Part shown: piece by piece, positions 1 to 11,580 of the stretch
Layout: each line of letters opens with the position of its first letter
Position numbering within the stretch: the first letter of the stretch is position 1
NCBI GenBank assembly: GCA_013396995.1
Contig: VWZP01002200.1
Span: forward strand, 310,001 to 374,000
Source of the DNA: Dicaeum eximium
Taxonomy: Eukaryota; Chordata; Aves; Passeriformes; Dicaeidae
Reading direction: 5' to 3'
DNA length: 64,000 nucleotides
Made by a program: the position numbers and the translations under genes
The notes under the pieces: generated by a model
Told to the model about the DNA's origin: nothing
The model's database searches: none
What the model saw: only the letters and a program-made list of their open reading frames with translations

Positions 1-2983
1 TCATGTTTGCTCTTGGATGGCATTTTGCATGGCTCCCAAGTGGCTCAGAGCTGCCAGAACAGCAATGGAGTGATGTTTTTGTGTGTCTTCCCCCATTAGC
101 AGTGTGATCCTTATATTTGAATGGTCGTGTAATTAATTTTTAGTGTAGGTTACCTCAGTCATAATTGTATTAAGATAGTTATAGTAGCATGAGGGAGTGT
201 CTTACTGATACTTCTGTTTCTTGCCTTAAATATCCAAGTTTAAATACAGGAGAAAATATTTCTCTGTCTTGACGAGCATCAGTTTTGAACTGGCAATCGT
301 TTCTGTTTTTAAAAAAGTTTGGAGAAAATCATGTCACAATTTCACTGTATTTCAGTAATCTGAAGCAGTGCTGATGGTTCCAATATTTTAAAGAAAATGA
401 GGTGCTGCAATAGGGAAAAGAAGATCTATTTGTTGCTTTCCCAAACTGCATATATTCCCTTGCCATTTACCTTACAAGAGTCTGCTACCTCTCCTGTTTG
501 TGACATCATGCTTTCAGACTAAATTTATTTACAGTGGAGACAGATCTAGCCATGCTTATGTTAATACTGGTTTAAGTTGCCCCCTTTGGATAGTTCTGAG
601 AAAGGAGGAGAAGCTGTGTGCCCTCTCAGCTTTTGTTTTGCAATGCAAAGTTATTTTAGTTTCTTGTCCTAAATAGGGCTGGACACTAGCCTCAAGTAGC
701 TCTAGTCCATATGTTTTTCTGTCTTGGCCACAAGAGATTGCAGTGGCACTTGAGCTCCCTCCTGCTTCCTAGACTGTGCCAATCCCATGGGAGTCATGTC
801 CATCATTGACTGTCACCTCTGCAGGTCTGACTTTCTAACAGCACCTTCAGACAGATGATGTGAAATCATTTTATGAACTGCCTGTCCTCCCGAGGCTTTT
901 TCTGCCATCATTTCACACAGTGAAATCATTGAAGGTGTTATCACCAGTGATCCCAAATTACTGCCCAGAAACCTGCTCAGCTCTGTCCCCCGGGCCTTTT
1001 CCCAGATAATTTTGGCTGCGAAATGTGCCAGTTTAGCCATAGGATGGCAGTTCATTTCAACATCATATCTTCAGCAAATCACATTGATACATTCCAGAAG
1101 TCATGCAGAGGCTATTAATTTAAATAATAAGGAAAATTATTCCCCTGGCCAATTTTTACCTTCCAGACTGGTTCACCCTTCCCCAGTGCAATCTGTTACC
1201 TCTTAGTTGGTTTCATAACTCCTTTTATCCCTCTGATAATCCCCATTTTTCCCAATTTTGAGTATTTCCCCTGTGATATTATAACCAATGCTTTATTTGA
1301 AGTTTGAATAGTCTCCATTTTTGTGTGCCCTTTATCTAGAAAATGAGTTATCTTTTTAGAGCAAGGTACCAGCTAAGTTTTATATGATCTCTCTTTGATA
1401 AGCTCATGCTACACTTTTCCCCCTTTTTCTGTTTGTCCGCCTCATATTGTTCTTTCCTTCAAAAGCTGTGCCTTTGCTGTCAAATTAATATTTTGTAACT
1501 GCCTCCAACTCACTTTTCCTCACTTCCATGCTCAGTAGATTGGTATTTTTCACTCTGTGACACTACTGTGAGTTGCCAGATTTAATAAAAATCCTATCAG
1601 CTTAGTGCTCTCATGAGATTTGTTAAAAAAAAATAAAAAGGCAGTGAAGGTAGAGGGCAAGCTCATAGTGGCACAGAAGATAGAGCCAAAAGAGGTCAAG
1701 GAAGTGGATTTACACTCCCTGAGCTCAGAATAAAATCCCTCCCCTCTGTATCTACTACTACTTGAGGATATCTTCCTTGCTCTTTCAAAGTCCTCAGGTG
1801 AGAACCAGTTGATTCAGAATGTTCTCATTTTTGGGACAGGAAGGACATAGCTTGACCAGGAATAGGTACGAAGTGTGTCCGTTTCTGGGGGAGAAAAACA
1901 GTACCTGCCCTGCCAAAAGCCAGGGTGTCTTTGAAATGTGGTGGGCCCTATTCCACTTCTGGACAAGAGCACCCTCATGAGTGACAGCCAGGCTGTCCCC
2001 AGGCCAGCCCTGCACTGCAGCTGGCCCAGTGTCATGTGTCACACTGGGCAAGTGGGAACCCCCTGCAGCCAGGCTGGCAAGGTTCAGAGGGACACAGACT
2101 TCTACACCCCAGATACTTCCTGCCCTTAAGGAGTACTTTGTGCTGGAAATTATGCTTTTGTGAACAGTCCTGGGATCTTTTCCTTTGTGTTTGTTGATGC
2201 TCTGGGGAGGAGCTGCTGGGCACTTCCTTGGGTTTTTTACCACTGTTTGTTCTGCTGTTGTCTTGAGAGGGGCAGGGCGCTGTTGTACTCAGTGCTGTAT
2301 AAACACATCAAAGTGATTCCTGCTCTGTGGGATTTCTAGTCTAAGGGGAGGTACTGGAAGAAAGGATTTTATGGATAGTGCTCAGAAATGGAGTGTAGAA
2401 AGTATTTTGCAATAGTGACCCTGCACAGGGCAGAAGTGAAAAGATAGCTCAGTAACCATGACTTCCAGTTCTGTACCTGGATTTATCTATAGTGGAGCTT
2501 GTACTTTAATTTTGTATCCCTTTATCCCTTTTCTTTTTTCAGATTGATGATTTAAAATCTCCATAAATTAACATACATCAGAAAAAATTAATGTGACTTA
2601 ATTATCTTCCCTGCTTTTGCAAATTGAGTTTGGCCTCTGTGACCATCTTTAAATGATCACTGCTTTTCTGACTTGTTCTGTGAGGAACCAAAATCCAGTG
2701 GCGCTGTCACATCCAAAAACTATAATAGGCTTCTAATGTGGAGAAGGTTTTGAAAATTCATCCCACAGAAAATTACTAGCTGGGAAGCAGCTAAATTCAA
2801 GTGTTAATGGCCTGCCTGTTCCACAAGGGGCATGGAAAAGAAGAAAGCATCAGAAGGTGAATTTGAGATATAGTGGAAAGGGTTATAATTGGAAAACTAC
2901 ATTGCACAGTAGAATATTTTTCTTTGGCAAGTGTGGATTTTGTGCTAATATCCATAAAGGCATTTTGTTGCCAGGCTTGGTTG
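1..2983. other. Non-coding single-copy DNA
   Basis: No gene, RNA gene or interspersed repeat is recognisable here. The stretch is AT-rich, with short open frames that look random. The only segment with protein-like composition is a minus-strand frame at 813-1055, described in the findings. Confidence 0.5.

Positions 2984-3018
<35 letters not shown>
2984..3018. repeat. (AAC)n microsatellite
   Basis: Roughly eleven perfect AAC units followed by an A-run. The tract gives short artificial glutamine, asparagine or leucine runs in overlapping reading frames, none of which is a gene. Confidence 0.95.
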
Positions 3019-3796
3019 AAAACCAAAACTTTTATTATTAGCTAGCTTTTGCTATCCATGCTTAGATAAGGACTGTTTGGGAAACTTGTCAGAATGGTTG
3101 TATTTTTCTGCTGCAGAACACTGACTTGCCAAAACAACTTTTTTGCTGTAATGTATTGGTCTGATATAATGTTCTGTGCAAAGATTCTGCCCAGACATCA
3201 GATGAGATGAAGTTGTGTGACCCTCATTACATCCCAGAGCTTTCACCAGCCCTGTGTTTGAGGCACACAGCATTCAGACTGCCTGTCTGCTTGTGCTAAA
3301 ACCCAGGCTGTCCTACATTTGATCTGCCTCTCCTCCTTGCTACACTGCCATGTTTTGTTTCTCTCTGTTTTATCCCTTCCCCGTACCATGTCTCCTATAG
3401 CTCATGGTGGCTAGGACATTGGCCCAGATTCTTCTCCAAATGATATGTTATCTATTGAATGGAAGCAAGACTCTGGAACAGGACATCCTTCCTGGTGGAC
3501 AAAGAGGGAGCTGGTATCCAGTCATGTTTACTGAAAAGTCTGATTATTTTTGCAAAAGTCAGTAGGGCTCTTCATGAATCCTCGGGGTGAGGAGCTCTGG
3601 GAGGCCTGGAAATTGAAGCCATTAAGAGAAAAGTAAAAGACAGCATGATACTGTGCTATATCTACTTTACAAACACTGCACTAGAGGGAAAGCTACCCTA
3701 TATGAGAGGCTTTTCATAGCCAGGAACCACATAACAAGAGCCAGGATCTGGAAACTGAAACTGGAGAAATTCATCCTCAAAACAAGATATACCTTT
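3019..3796. other. Non-coding single-copy DNA
   Basis: Nothing recognisable between the two microsatellite tracts. No splice-flanked open segment or transposon end is visible. Confidence 0.5.
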
Positions 3797-3837
3797 AAAA
3801 CAAACAAACAAACAAACAAACAAAAACCAAACAAAAT
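3797..3837. repeat. (AAAC)n microsatellite
   Basis: About six AAAC units that degrade into an A/C-rich tail. It lies about 20 bases before the long C-run and forms one A/C-rich low-complexity block with it. Confidence 0.9.
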
Positions 3838-3859
3838 CCAACAACTCCCTTGCGACACG

Positions 3860-3914
3860 CCCCCCCCCCCCCCCCCCCAAAAAAAAAAAAAAGCCAAAAA
3901 AACCCCAAAAAACC
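3860..3914. repeat. C19 / A14 homopolymer pair and A/C-rich tail
   Basis: Nineteen consecutive C (3860-3878) run directly into fourteen A (3879-3892), then an A/C-rich tail to about 3914. The minus strand therefore carries a G19 run, which can form a G-quadruplex, and the plus strand can form an i-motif. Homopolymer lengths in an assembly are error-prone, so the exact counts are uncertain. Confidence 0.9.
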
Positions 3915-6384
3915 TAGACATTAATCATCATGACAGTTTTCCAGAAGATGTAGTGGGTCTTCATGGACTTCAAATTTGAGACAACTTGTTACTTTGAAAA
4001 TAATTGGTCTAGGTCCGAACAAGTTTTAGAGGAAGATGGGAGAACTGCTGTGTGACAACTTCTGCCCATGATAGAGATAAAATTAAGAGTTCATTCTTGA
4101 GTGCCACTTTATCCCTAAACTTTCAGTTGCGCGGTCTTGATCTGTTAGTGTTTAAGTATTGGTAATGAAGTGTTATTGATGCCTTTTAGATTTTATCAAG
4201 TGCATATTTATTCCATGTGCTAGGCTGAAGAGTCTAAGCTCTCCATATCTGTTAAAATCGCAAAATGCAGGCCTGAGAGTAAACGTGTTTTGCATGGTCA
4301 GTTTGCCTTAATTTGTTTGTTGGATGTAGTTTTCTTTGCTTTTGCTTTGCTTGAATCTGATTTAAATGCCCAATGCTAGACATATAATTGAAACATTTTG
4401 TTCTCAGACTTAGGCAGTCGTATGCTTTGACACAGTCTATGCTGCTCCCTGTGTCTCCTTGCTCACATAGATGCTGCTTTCTTTCACCACAGGACATCCC
4501 CTGTGCTGTCACTAGGGGATGGAGCATAGAAGGGACTCCTCTCCAGGCCAGGGGAAGCAGCTGTCCCTGTCCTTGGGAACATTGACTTCCCCCACAGTAC
4601 CGGTGCCCAGACAGGAAAAGCAGAGCCGGCAGAGAGCAGGAGGGACAGGAGCGCAGAATGCGCTTCCCTTGCTGGTCACAAAGCTGTACCTGGCACAGTG
4701 ATGCCACCAGTGCAGCCCCTGCAACCAGATGGCAGGTGGGCTTGAAAGATGGAGCTAAGCAGTAATAAATTGTATCATTACTGGAGATCTCTGCATAGAG
4801 GGGATGGTGGTTTGCAAAGGGAGGTGTTGCACTGATTTTTCCTTACATGGCAGTTTTGTGTTTGCAGCCAAGGAAAACAACTTACAGATCTGTTTTGTTT
4901 GGGCCCTCTTTGTATTTAGCATGGAGCCATCCCTACCACAATTTAGGAGGGAAAAAATCCCAGCCTTAGAAGATTGAACTAAAAATTGCACCTGTGTGCT
5001 GGAAAAGTACAGGGAAAGCAAATTTGTATTATGTATGAAGTTAGCAGAGTGGTGCAATAAGCTTTGTAGAGGACTTGGAAAGTCCCCCCTCTACCTCCTG
5101 GGTTTGAAAAATACTTTTATTTCTATCTGAGACATATAGATAGAATAGGTTCACCCATAACCTATGTCATTGTAGCAAGTGACATATGTGAGCCCTGGCT
5201 TTCCCCCTGTCTCTGAGCTTTGTGCCTCATTCATTTGTGATGTGCCTCCTCCTCACTTGGGGTGACACAGTCACCCAGGACAATGAGGTTCTTGGCCTAT
5301 TCCTGGTTTGTGACCACAAACAGACCTTTTCCAACCACAGATACAGGGTCCAATTTCAGTAGTGATAGACAGAGAATTGGAGCAGTAAGAAGAAAGGAAT
5401 TTACATATCTAAAGTAGGAGGATTGGTGATGACTATGAAATAATTTCTGCATGGCATCTTTTCATAAAGCTAAAATTCTGAGTTTCCTGAAAGGTAGAAT
5501 ATTTGGAAAAAGGAATTTTGACTAATTATTTCAAGATAATTAAAGCCACCAATGGTACAATCTCCCTTCTGCACAGAGGAAATACCAGGTATTGTTTAGT
5601 TTCTAATTTAAAAACAGAGTTATCAAAAACTAACTTGAACACTCCAAGGGCTGATGCTAAACTCGGTGAGAGTAAGATGATAATCTGCACTTCTGAATGT
5701 TAAATCAAACCAGTGGGACAAGAGAAATTAGGAATTAGATGCATGCTATCAGCCAATGTGACTTTGAAGAGTTTGTCCTGTCTGCATGATCTACAGTTTG
5801 TTGTTTGTTTTAATCAAGAAATTTGTAATAATTTGTTACATGGTGGTGCAGTATGACTTGATACCACAGTTCAGATTAAGTGTTCAGCTGAGTATGTTAA
5901 ATATGGAAGATGTGGTAGAAACAAGATTTTCCCTAGTACGTTGTTATTAATGGCTTCTGATGGAAGGATAAGTTCAGGCAAAGACTAAAAGGGAAAAGAA
6001 AAGCAATACAGTATTATTTGCACAAGCTACTGCAGTGGAAAGCCAGGATAGTGAGCAACTGGTTGAAGAGAGGTTCAGGACTGGAAGGACCTTTTATTCA
6101 TTGTGCTGAGCTTATATTCCTTTGGTTTTACTTCTTATGTTGCAAGTCTTTATCAGTTAAATATGAAAAGAAATTAAATTTTGTAATTTTCCTGTAGCTT
6201 GACATAGTTTTTTTGATATTGTTTTTGATGGTGTTGACAGTGTGCTGCTTTGAATAGGGTTAATACTTCTATTTATGTTTTATTGTGATCTAAATTACAC
6301 CACATTCTGAGGCAGCTTGCAATGATGCAAGAAAACCAGACTGCAGACTTATCATTTGTGCCATTTCTGTGCTTTGTGTTTTAG
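3915..6384. other. Non-coding DNA, no gene seen
   Basis: Nothing recognisable apart from a CTCF-like motif at 4722-4735. The block at about 4490-4740 is somewhat GC-richer and has overlapping open frames on both strands up to 151 codons. None resembles a known protein and no good splice-site pair frames them. Confidence 0.45.
4722..4735 (+). promoter_or_regulatory. CTCF-like motif (13 of 14)
   Basis: Matches the vertebrate CTCF core CCASYAGRKGGCRS at 13 of 14 positions, with the second base mismatched. It is in + orientation. Motif presence alone does not show binding. Confidence 0.3.
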
Positions 6385-6524
6385 CTATGTATTCACATGG
6401 GTCTCAGCCAGTATGAGTCTCTGCTCAGCTCTGCTGAAGCCAAGGTTTGCTTCAGCCTGTCTGCTCAGTATTGACTTTCTGGAATTTTGTGTAGAACAGT
6501 GTACAGAAGAGACCAAGTGTTTAG
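6385..6524 (+). other. Exon-like segment, isolated
   Basis: A 140-base segment preceded by a pyrimidine-rich stretch ending in TTTTAG and followed by TTAG|GTAAGAG, a near-consensus 5' splice site. One frame is open throughout (one base, then 46 codons, then one base). The translation is not recognised. A spliced non-coding exon or a chance pairing is equally possible, since 64 kb of DNA contains many such pairs. Confidence 0.15.
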
Positions 6525-9500
6525 GTAAGAGAATCTTGGGGGCCACTGCATAGCCAGAAAGATTAACTGGTTCAGGAGATTGCTTTGGTTAAAAACAGAG
6601 GAACAGAGGAATTTTCACAAGGATCCTGGGATGGCTCAGTTTGGTGGGTTGGAATCAAACAGGATTCAAGAGAGCAGACATCAGCTTAGACACTGCTGAC
6701 TGGGAGCGCTGGTTTAATGAGCATCTCTTGGTTTCTGCTCAAAACATTTTGGTCTGCTATTTTATTTTCTGCATACATTGAAAAACAGGGGTATTGAACA
6801 TTCAGATGACTCGATTTACTGTATAAGACAGTTGGCAAGTGAACTTGCCAAACACTATTTGGATTTGATTTTTGCTTTAAAATGTCTGTTATGTCACCAC
6901 TATTGTACAAAAAAGAGGACAGATTTTACTAGCTATAAACCCTTCCTATATTGTCTATGCACAGAGAGGGAGAAGTTGCAACTATTTTTTCCAAAAAATC
7001 TGAATTTAGACTATGCATTTGTCACTTCTGTGCTACTAGATGTTAGTAGATTATTGTATTCTTTCCAATTATCTGAGCAGCCCTCAGGTCTTTTAAAATA
7101 AATAAGATGTCAGGGTTTGCTGACTCCATCAAGAAAGTCTGTCCATTTTTAGTTTTAACTATAAAATATGCACCTTAATCTTAAATATCATGTACGTAGC
7201 CATTATTATCTTGGAGTCAATAGTACCATTAAAATTTTCTCATCTTTCCAATGAGAAAACAGCTTAATTTTTTCTCCCTGCTGTTTTGGTCTATATGGGA
7301 GTCATGCAAGGCTGAGAAAACATCCTCTGTTGAGCAATGTGTTCAAAGTGCAGTAGAGCTAAAGGCTGGAATGTTATGGGAGCTCAGCTCCCACTAGCCA
7401 CACTTCATCTCATTAAGCACCTCGATGTGGTAAGAAACACTGCCCCATTTGATAAGGCAGCTGTTTAAATAGCTGAAATCAAAAGAAATTATCTGCCATG
7501 TCGGTCTCTATGGTATTGCATTCTTTTGGTATTGCTACACTGCATGTCTGGTTTGCACACAGCTATCCAAGTAACTTCTGCACAGGTTGTCTCTGCACTA
7601 AACATGAAATCTTCCCAGTTAGAACTGTCTTCTTTCCTTCTTCTGAAATGGACTTATTTTTTCAGTCTGCCTTTTTTTGTTATGTAAAAGCCGACATGTT
7701 GTGAGGAGGCTTTAAATCAGGACTAGCCAATCCTAATTTTATTAGGAAAGAGGAAAGAAATTAAATCAGACTGCCTGTCACAAAGAGGCCCTGGACAGAA
7801 ACGGCCTTGGCACATCTGCATTAATAGAATCACTGTGATGCTCTATGCTGGCTTCAAAATCAGTTGCACTTTTTCATGGTGAAACATCACACATTTTTTC
7901 TTGTGCTCTTATAATATCATGATTACTTTACTCACTATAAGTCTTAGAGAGACTTTTGGATTTTTGAAAGAGAGAGAGAGATTTTCAAAAGGTACCTGAC
8001 TTCTTCTGATTATGTGAGGCGAGTGTCATACCATAAATTATCCTGCCTGATATATCAATGGCAAACATTGATTCCAACTGCAAGGGCATGGGCTGCTTAT
8101 ACAAATGTCTGACACTGGATGCAAGCCACCTTTTTACCATGTTAATTGAAGATGGATAATGAGGACCTGAGATCAACAAATGGGCCTGTTTATCATGTTG
8201 TTAAAACTCAATCTGTCTGACACTAAAATGTTTTTCAGCTCCTTAAAATGAAAGGGAAACTGTCAGCCTGAAAATCACATGTCTAACAGAGCTGTCATCT
8301 TTTTCCTTTTCACAATACTCCTTGAATAAGAACTCAAACACTAGCTGGGGGAAAAAAAAAGGCTAGAAAATGCAAAATTGCCATTTATGGAGATGTGGAA
8401 AATATTGTCCAGGTTGGATTGTGGTGGAACAGATCCATAAGCACTGACTGAGCCCTGTTCTGGTGTTCCCATGCCAGCCATGGGAGTGCCTTTGGGTTTT
8501 GGGGTGGCTTGGGACAAGAGAGACAAGTGTGCACAGAGCTGTGAGCATTATCCTCCCAGAAGTCCACGAAAAGTGCCTCAATTTCCATTAGTGTTGATGG
8601 CACAGTGTCATTTCATGTGGATCTTTTGTTATCAATGGTCCCAGGTACTGCTGCTTCCCAACCTGAAAATTTTATTGTTAAATGCTACACAAATATCTGT
8701 GAGCTATTAATAGCTCCCATCCTCCACAGGACCGATGCTGCATTCCCTGCTGTATCAAGGTCTGGCATCTGGGTTGTTGGGCTCTTGTTTGTTTGTCTGC
8801 TATCACAAGTAGCCCATTTATTTGTGTCACTATGAATGTTCAAAAGTCATCCCTGAGTTGCTTCTCCTTGCAATACTATGGAGAAAACTTGAGTTTTCAA
8901 TTTATGAAGGCTTATGAAAGAACTGAAAAAATTCTATGAAGAGTAGCCCAAGGGGATGCAAGCTAATTGTTCACTAGTAGCTGATGGTGAGCTAGGGAAA
9001 TGCAATTATTTGGAAATAATTTGTAAAACACTGACTTTTCCTTCTCCCCACCCCCATCTCCATGGGTGTCCAAGGGGAAAAAATCCCTTATGCTGTAAGT
9101 GCTGAGGAATGGATTTCTGCACAGTGTTTGTCTTCTCTTGACTACTTCTGCTTGGCTGTGTCTCCCTTGAGAAGGTAGATGAGCCCTCCACAGGCATGAC
9201 TGTGTGTGCTCTCTGGGCTTCCTGAGCTACGGGTTCATTTTTATCTAGACATGCAAAAATAGGATTACCTCTCTTAAGCTGATTTATCCCCCTCAAGCAT
9301 AGTGTTTCTTTAAATCAAGTGAGCACATTTAGGAATATCTTAAACTGTGAGATCTTAACGTATGTGTTCATTAATTTTAATGCTGTTCAGTCAAAGTCTG
9401 AGATGGTTCCAATTCATGCTGGTGCTTCCCTCTTGCTGCATTACACTGGGATACGAAGTGGCAGAAGAGATTCCAAGGGATGTGAATGGATGTGGATAAG

Positions 9501-9532
9501 TTGCTGTAGGTCTGGTAATTTGAGAAGGTGTC
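6525..9532. other. Non-coding single-copy DNA
   Basis: No gene or transposon recognised. It holds only a 13-base AG run at 7969-7981. Short open frames on both strands overlap one another and look random. Confidence 0.5.
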
Positions 9533-9592
9533 TGATTTACACCGGTCACAGGTCTGCCTTCACTTCCCATTTACATTAATGGGCATCTGGCT
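9533..9592. repeat. Possible relic of an old amniote interspersed repeat
   Basis: The segment contains GATTTACACCGG and, further on, a TTACATTAATGGGCATCTGG-like stretch. From memory these resemble the core of an ancient interspersed repeat abundant in turtles and crocodiles, built around GATTTACACCAG and its complement. The match is short, so this is an impression only. Confidence 0.25.
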
Positions 9593-11280
9593 CCCTCGAT
9601 ATACCATGAGGAAAATTGGTCGTACAAAGATTAACACTAGGGTGATCATAATACCCACTGGCTGTTACAATAAATCTGTTTATCAATAGACTCTAGACAC
9701 ATTCAATATTGGTGTGTTTCATAACAAATTACTGTAAGTTGCTGTTCTGTTTTATTCCCTTATTGCATTTTCACAGCACATTATAGGAGTGATAAAATTC
9801 TGTGAGCCATAACTCCTAATGGCAGAGATGATCAATTTGACTTCCAATTTGGGAAAAAAACCATACACAGTATACACTCTGCCCTAGTGCAGAATAACAG
9901 TTCTGCTTGTCTTTCTGGCAATATGGGGACATTAGCAGTAATGATTAGCAGTAATAGCTTTTAACAATAATTTATTTCTAGGTAGGGAAATGTTTTTGAT
10001 TCATTGGTCTTGGAACTAATGCCAGCAATATCATACAAGCATGTGAGAATGTGCATCTTTGAATGCATCTATAATTCAGAGCATCCCTGACATCTTTTTA
10101 AGGCAAAAGAAGCTGTGCACAAATAGATGAACTTTTGCCCATGGTTTGTTCTACCAGTGCCAGGTAACCCATGGCAGTCTGTATGATGGGTACCTGCGAA
10201 TCTCCTGCACAAAGAAAATTAATGACTTAATTTCAAAGTTGAGCTTGCACTGCTCACAGCATCATCATAGTTCTGCATTGATGGGGGGGGTGGTGTTTAT
10301 CCTTTTATTCTTAAAATTTTCATTGAGAAGTTGTTTGAGAAGTGAGCTGGAAGCTCTTTGGAGCAAAGGTTAGGAGGCTTTGGATGTTTCCCTTTTTGCC
10401 AACTGAGCAAAGCAAAAGCTACACTGAAGCCTTCTAGTGACTCCTCCATAGCACTTTAAAGTGCATCTCCCATTTGCAAACTCTTGCCTATTCAAATCTA
10501 TTTAATTTACAATTAACAAGGCACCTCTTACTCTTTCAACTTAATTAAAGAGCTACTGACTCTTAGAAGGATTGAAATGCAATAAAGAAGATAACCTAGT
10601 TAGGGTATAATTAAGGAAATTTACGTAAGTAATAAACATGGTATTGCCATCTTCTTAAAAAAAAATTACCCTGAACTTGTGTTAATTTCTAGAAAAGCTT
10701 ATCTTAAAATAAGTGTTCATACATTTAATTAGAATAAGGCAAGGTAGCTATTGCGAATTAATTATATGTAATTTCCTTTAAGTAACCATTGAAAGCATGG
10801 CATACCAAATGGCCTCTATGTGATCTGTCAGCAAGCCAGGGCTTTAACCTCTGTCTTGGATTAACCACTTCTGCACAGCTGCTGCTTTTAACTAAATCCT
10901 ACAGGTACCTACTTCATACTCTCCAAAGAGAAAAAACTGAAAAGTGATTGGAAGTTAAGATAATTTTTATTTCATCTTCTTGTTTAAACATTCACATGAC
11001 CTTGGGTTAAAAAGAAAGTGTTCATTTTTCAGGGCTCTGACTAGAGCGGGAGGTAAGGGACAAAGCATTGTTGCTGTGCACTGGTGGCTGGTACTTATTT
11101 TGCCCTGAGTGTTATAAACCCAGAAAGCACAGCTGTGTGGGCTTATACTAAACCAGAAAATATTCTTATTAAGGAAGAGGATTTTGTTGCCTGTCCTAGC
11201 AGGGGTATCCACCATGAGTTTCAAGATGTAACCCCACTTCACTTTGAAAACTGTTCGGCTTTTGGAGCAGGGCAGAAGGA
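9593..11280. other. Non-coding DNA; AT-rich, homeobox-motif-rich stretch
   Basis: No gene seen. A 13-base unit (ATTAGCAGTAATG) is repeated twice at 9931-9956. From about 10480 to 10800 the sequence is dense in TTAATTA/AATTAATT-type homeodomain core motifs and could be conserved regulatory DNA. This can only be judged by comparison with other genomes. Confidence 0.4.
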
Positions 11281-11580
11281 GTGCAAGCGTTGGTGAGTGA
11301 ATACGTGGTGCAGAGGTGAGCCTGCGACGTGCTCCCCTGTGCTGCGGGAGAGCGCGGCGGCTCCTCACGGGCCACCGCGGTTACAGCCTGTGCGGAACAA
11401 ATCCCTAAAGCACCGCAGCTGGGCTCCTTGTAGCTCAGCTTCTCTTCGACCCAGTGAGTTTGTAGCTCTCTGCATGGCCAGTGGTGTGTGAAAGTGCGGT
11501 CCTGAAGCTGCTTCACGCCGCCAATGGTAATTGCTTTGCTCCCACGTGGGCCTTGCTGGACGCAGGGCACGCACCGTTTA
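11281..11580. promoter_or_regulatory. CpG island, candidate promoter
   Basis: By hand count this 300-base block has about 182 G+C (61%) and 21 CpG, an observed/expected ratio near 0.75. That passes the classical CpG-island thresholds, while the surrounding kilobases have very few CpG. On the + strand it holds two strong 5' splice sites: TTG|GTGAGT near 11292 and GAG|GTGAGC near 11316. A CCAAT box (GCCGCCAATGG) lies near 11520. This looks like a promoter with the first exon of a + strand transcript, or an orphan island. No coding exon is recognised; an open frame at 11057-11293 ends just at the first donor but matches nothing I know. Confidence 0.55.

Noticed and set aside
2857..3124. Poly-glutamine / poly-asparagine open frames
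   Set aside because: They are translations of the (AAC)n microsatellite.
4252..4735. Overlapping open frames on both strands up to 151 codons
   Set aside because: Frames on both strands are open because local GC is higher and stops are fewer. No recognisable protein and no good splice pair.
5241..5345. Possible CR1-like fragment (CTTTTCCAACCACAG)
   Set aside because: Only one short motif resembles CR1; no further colinear match.
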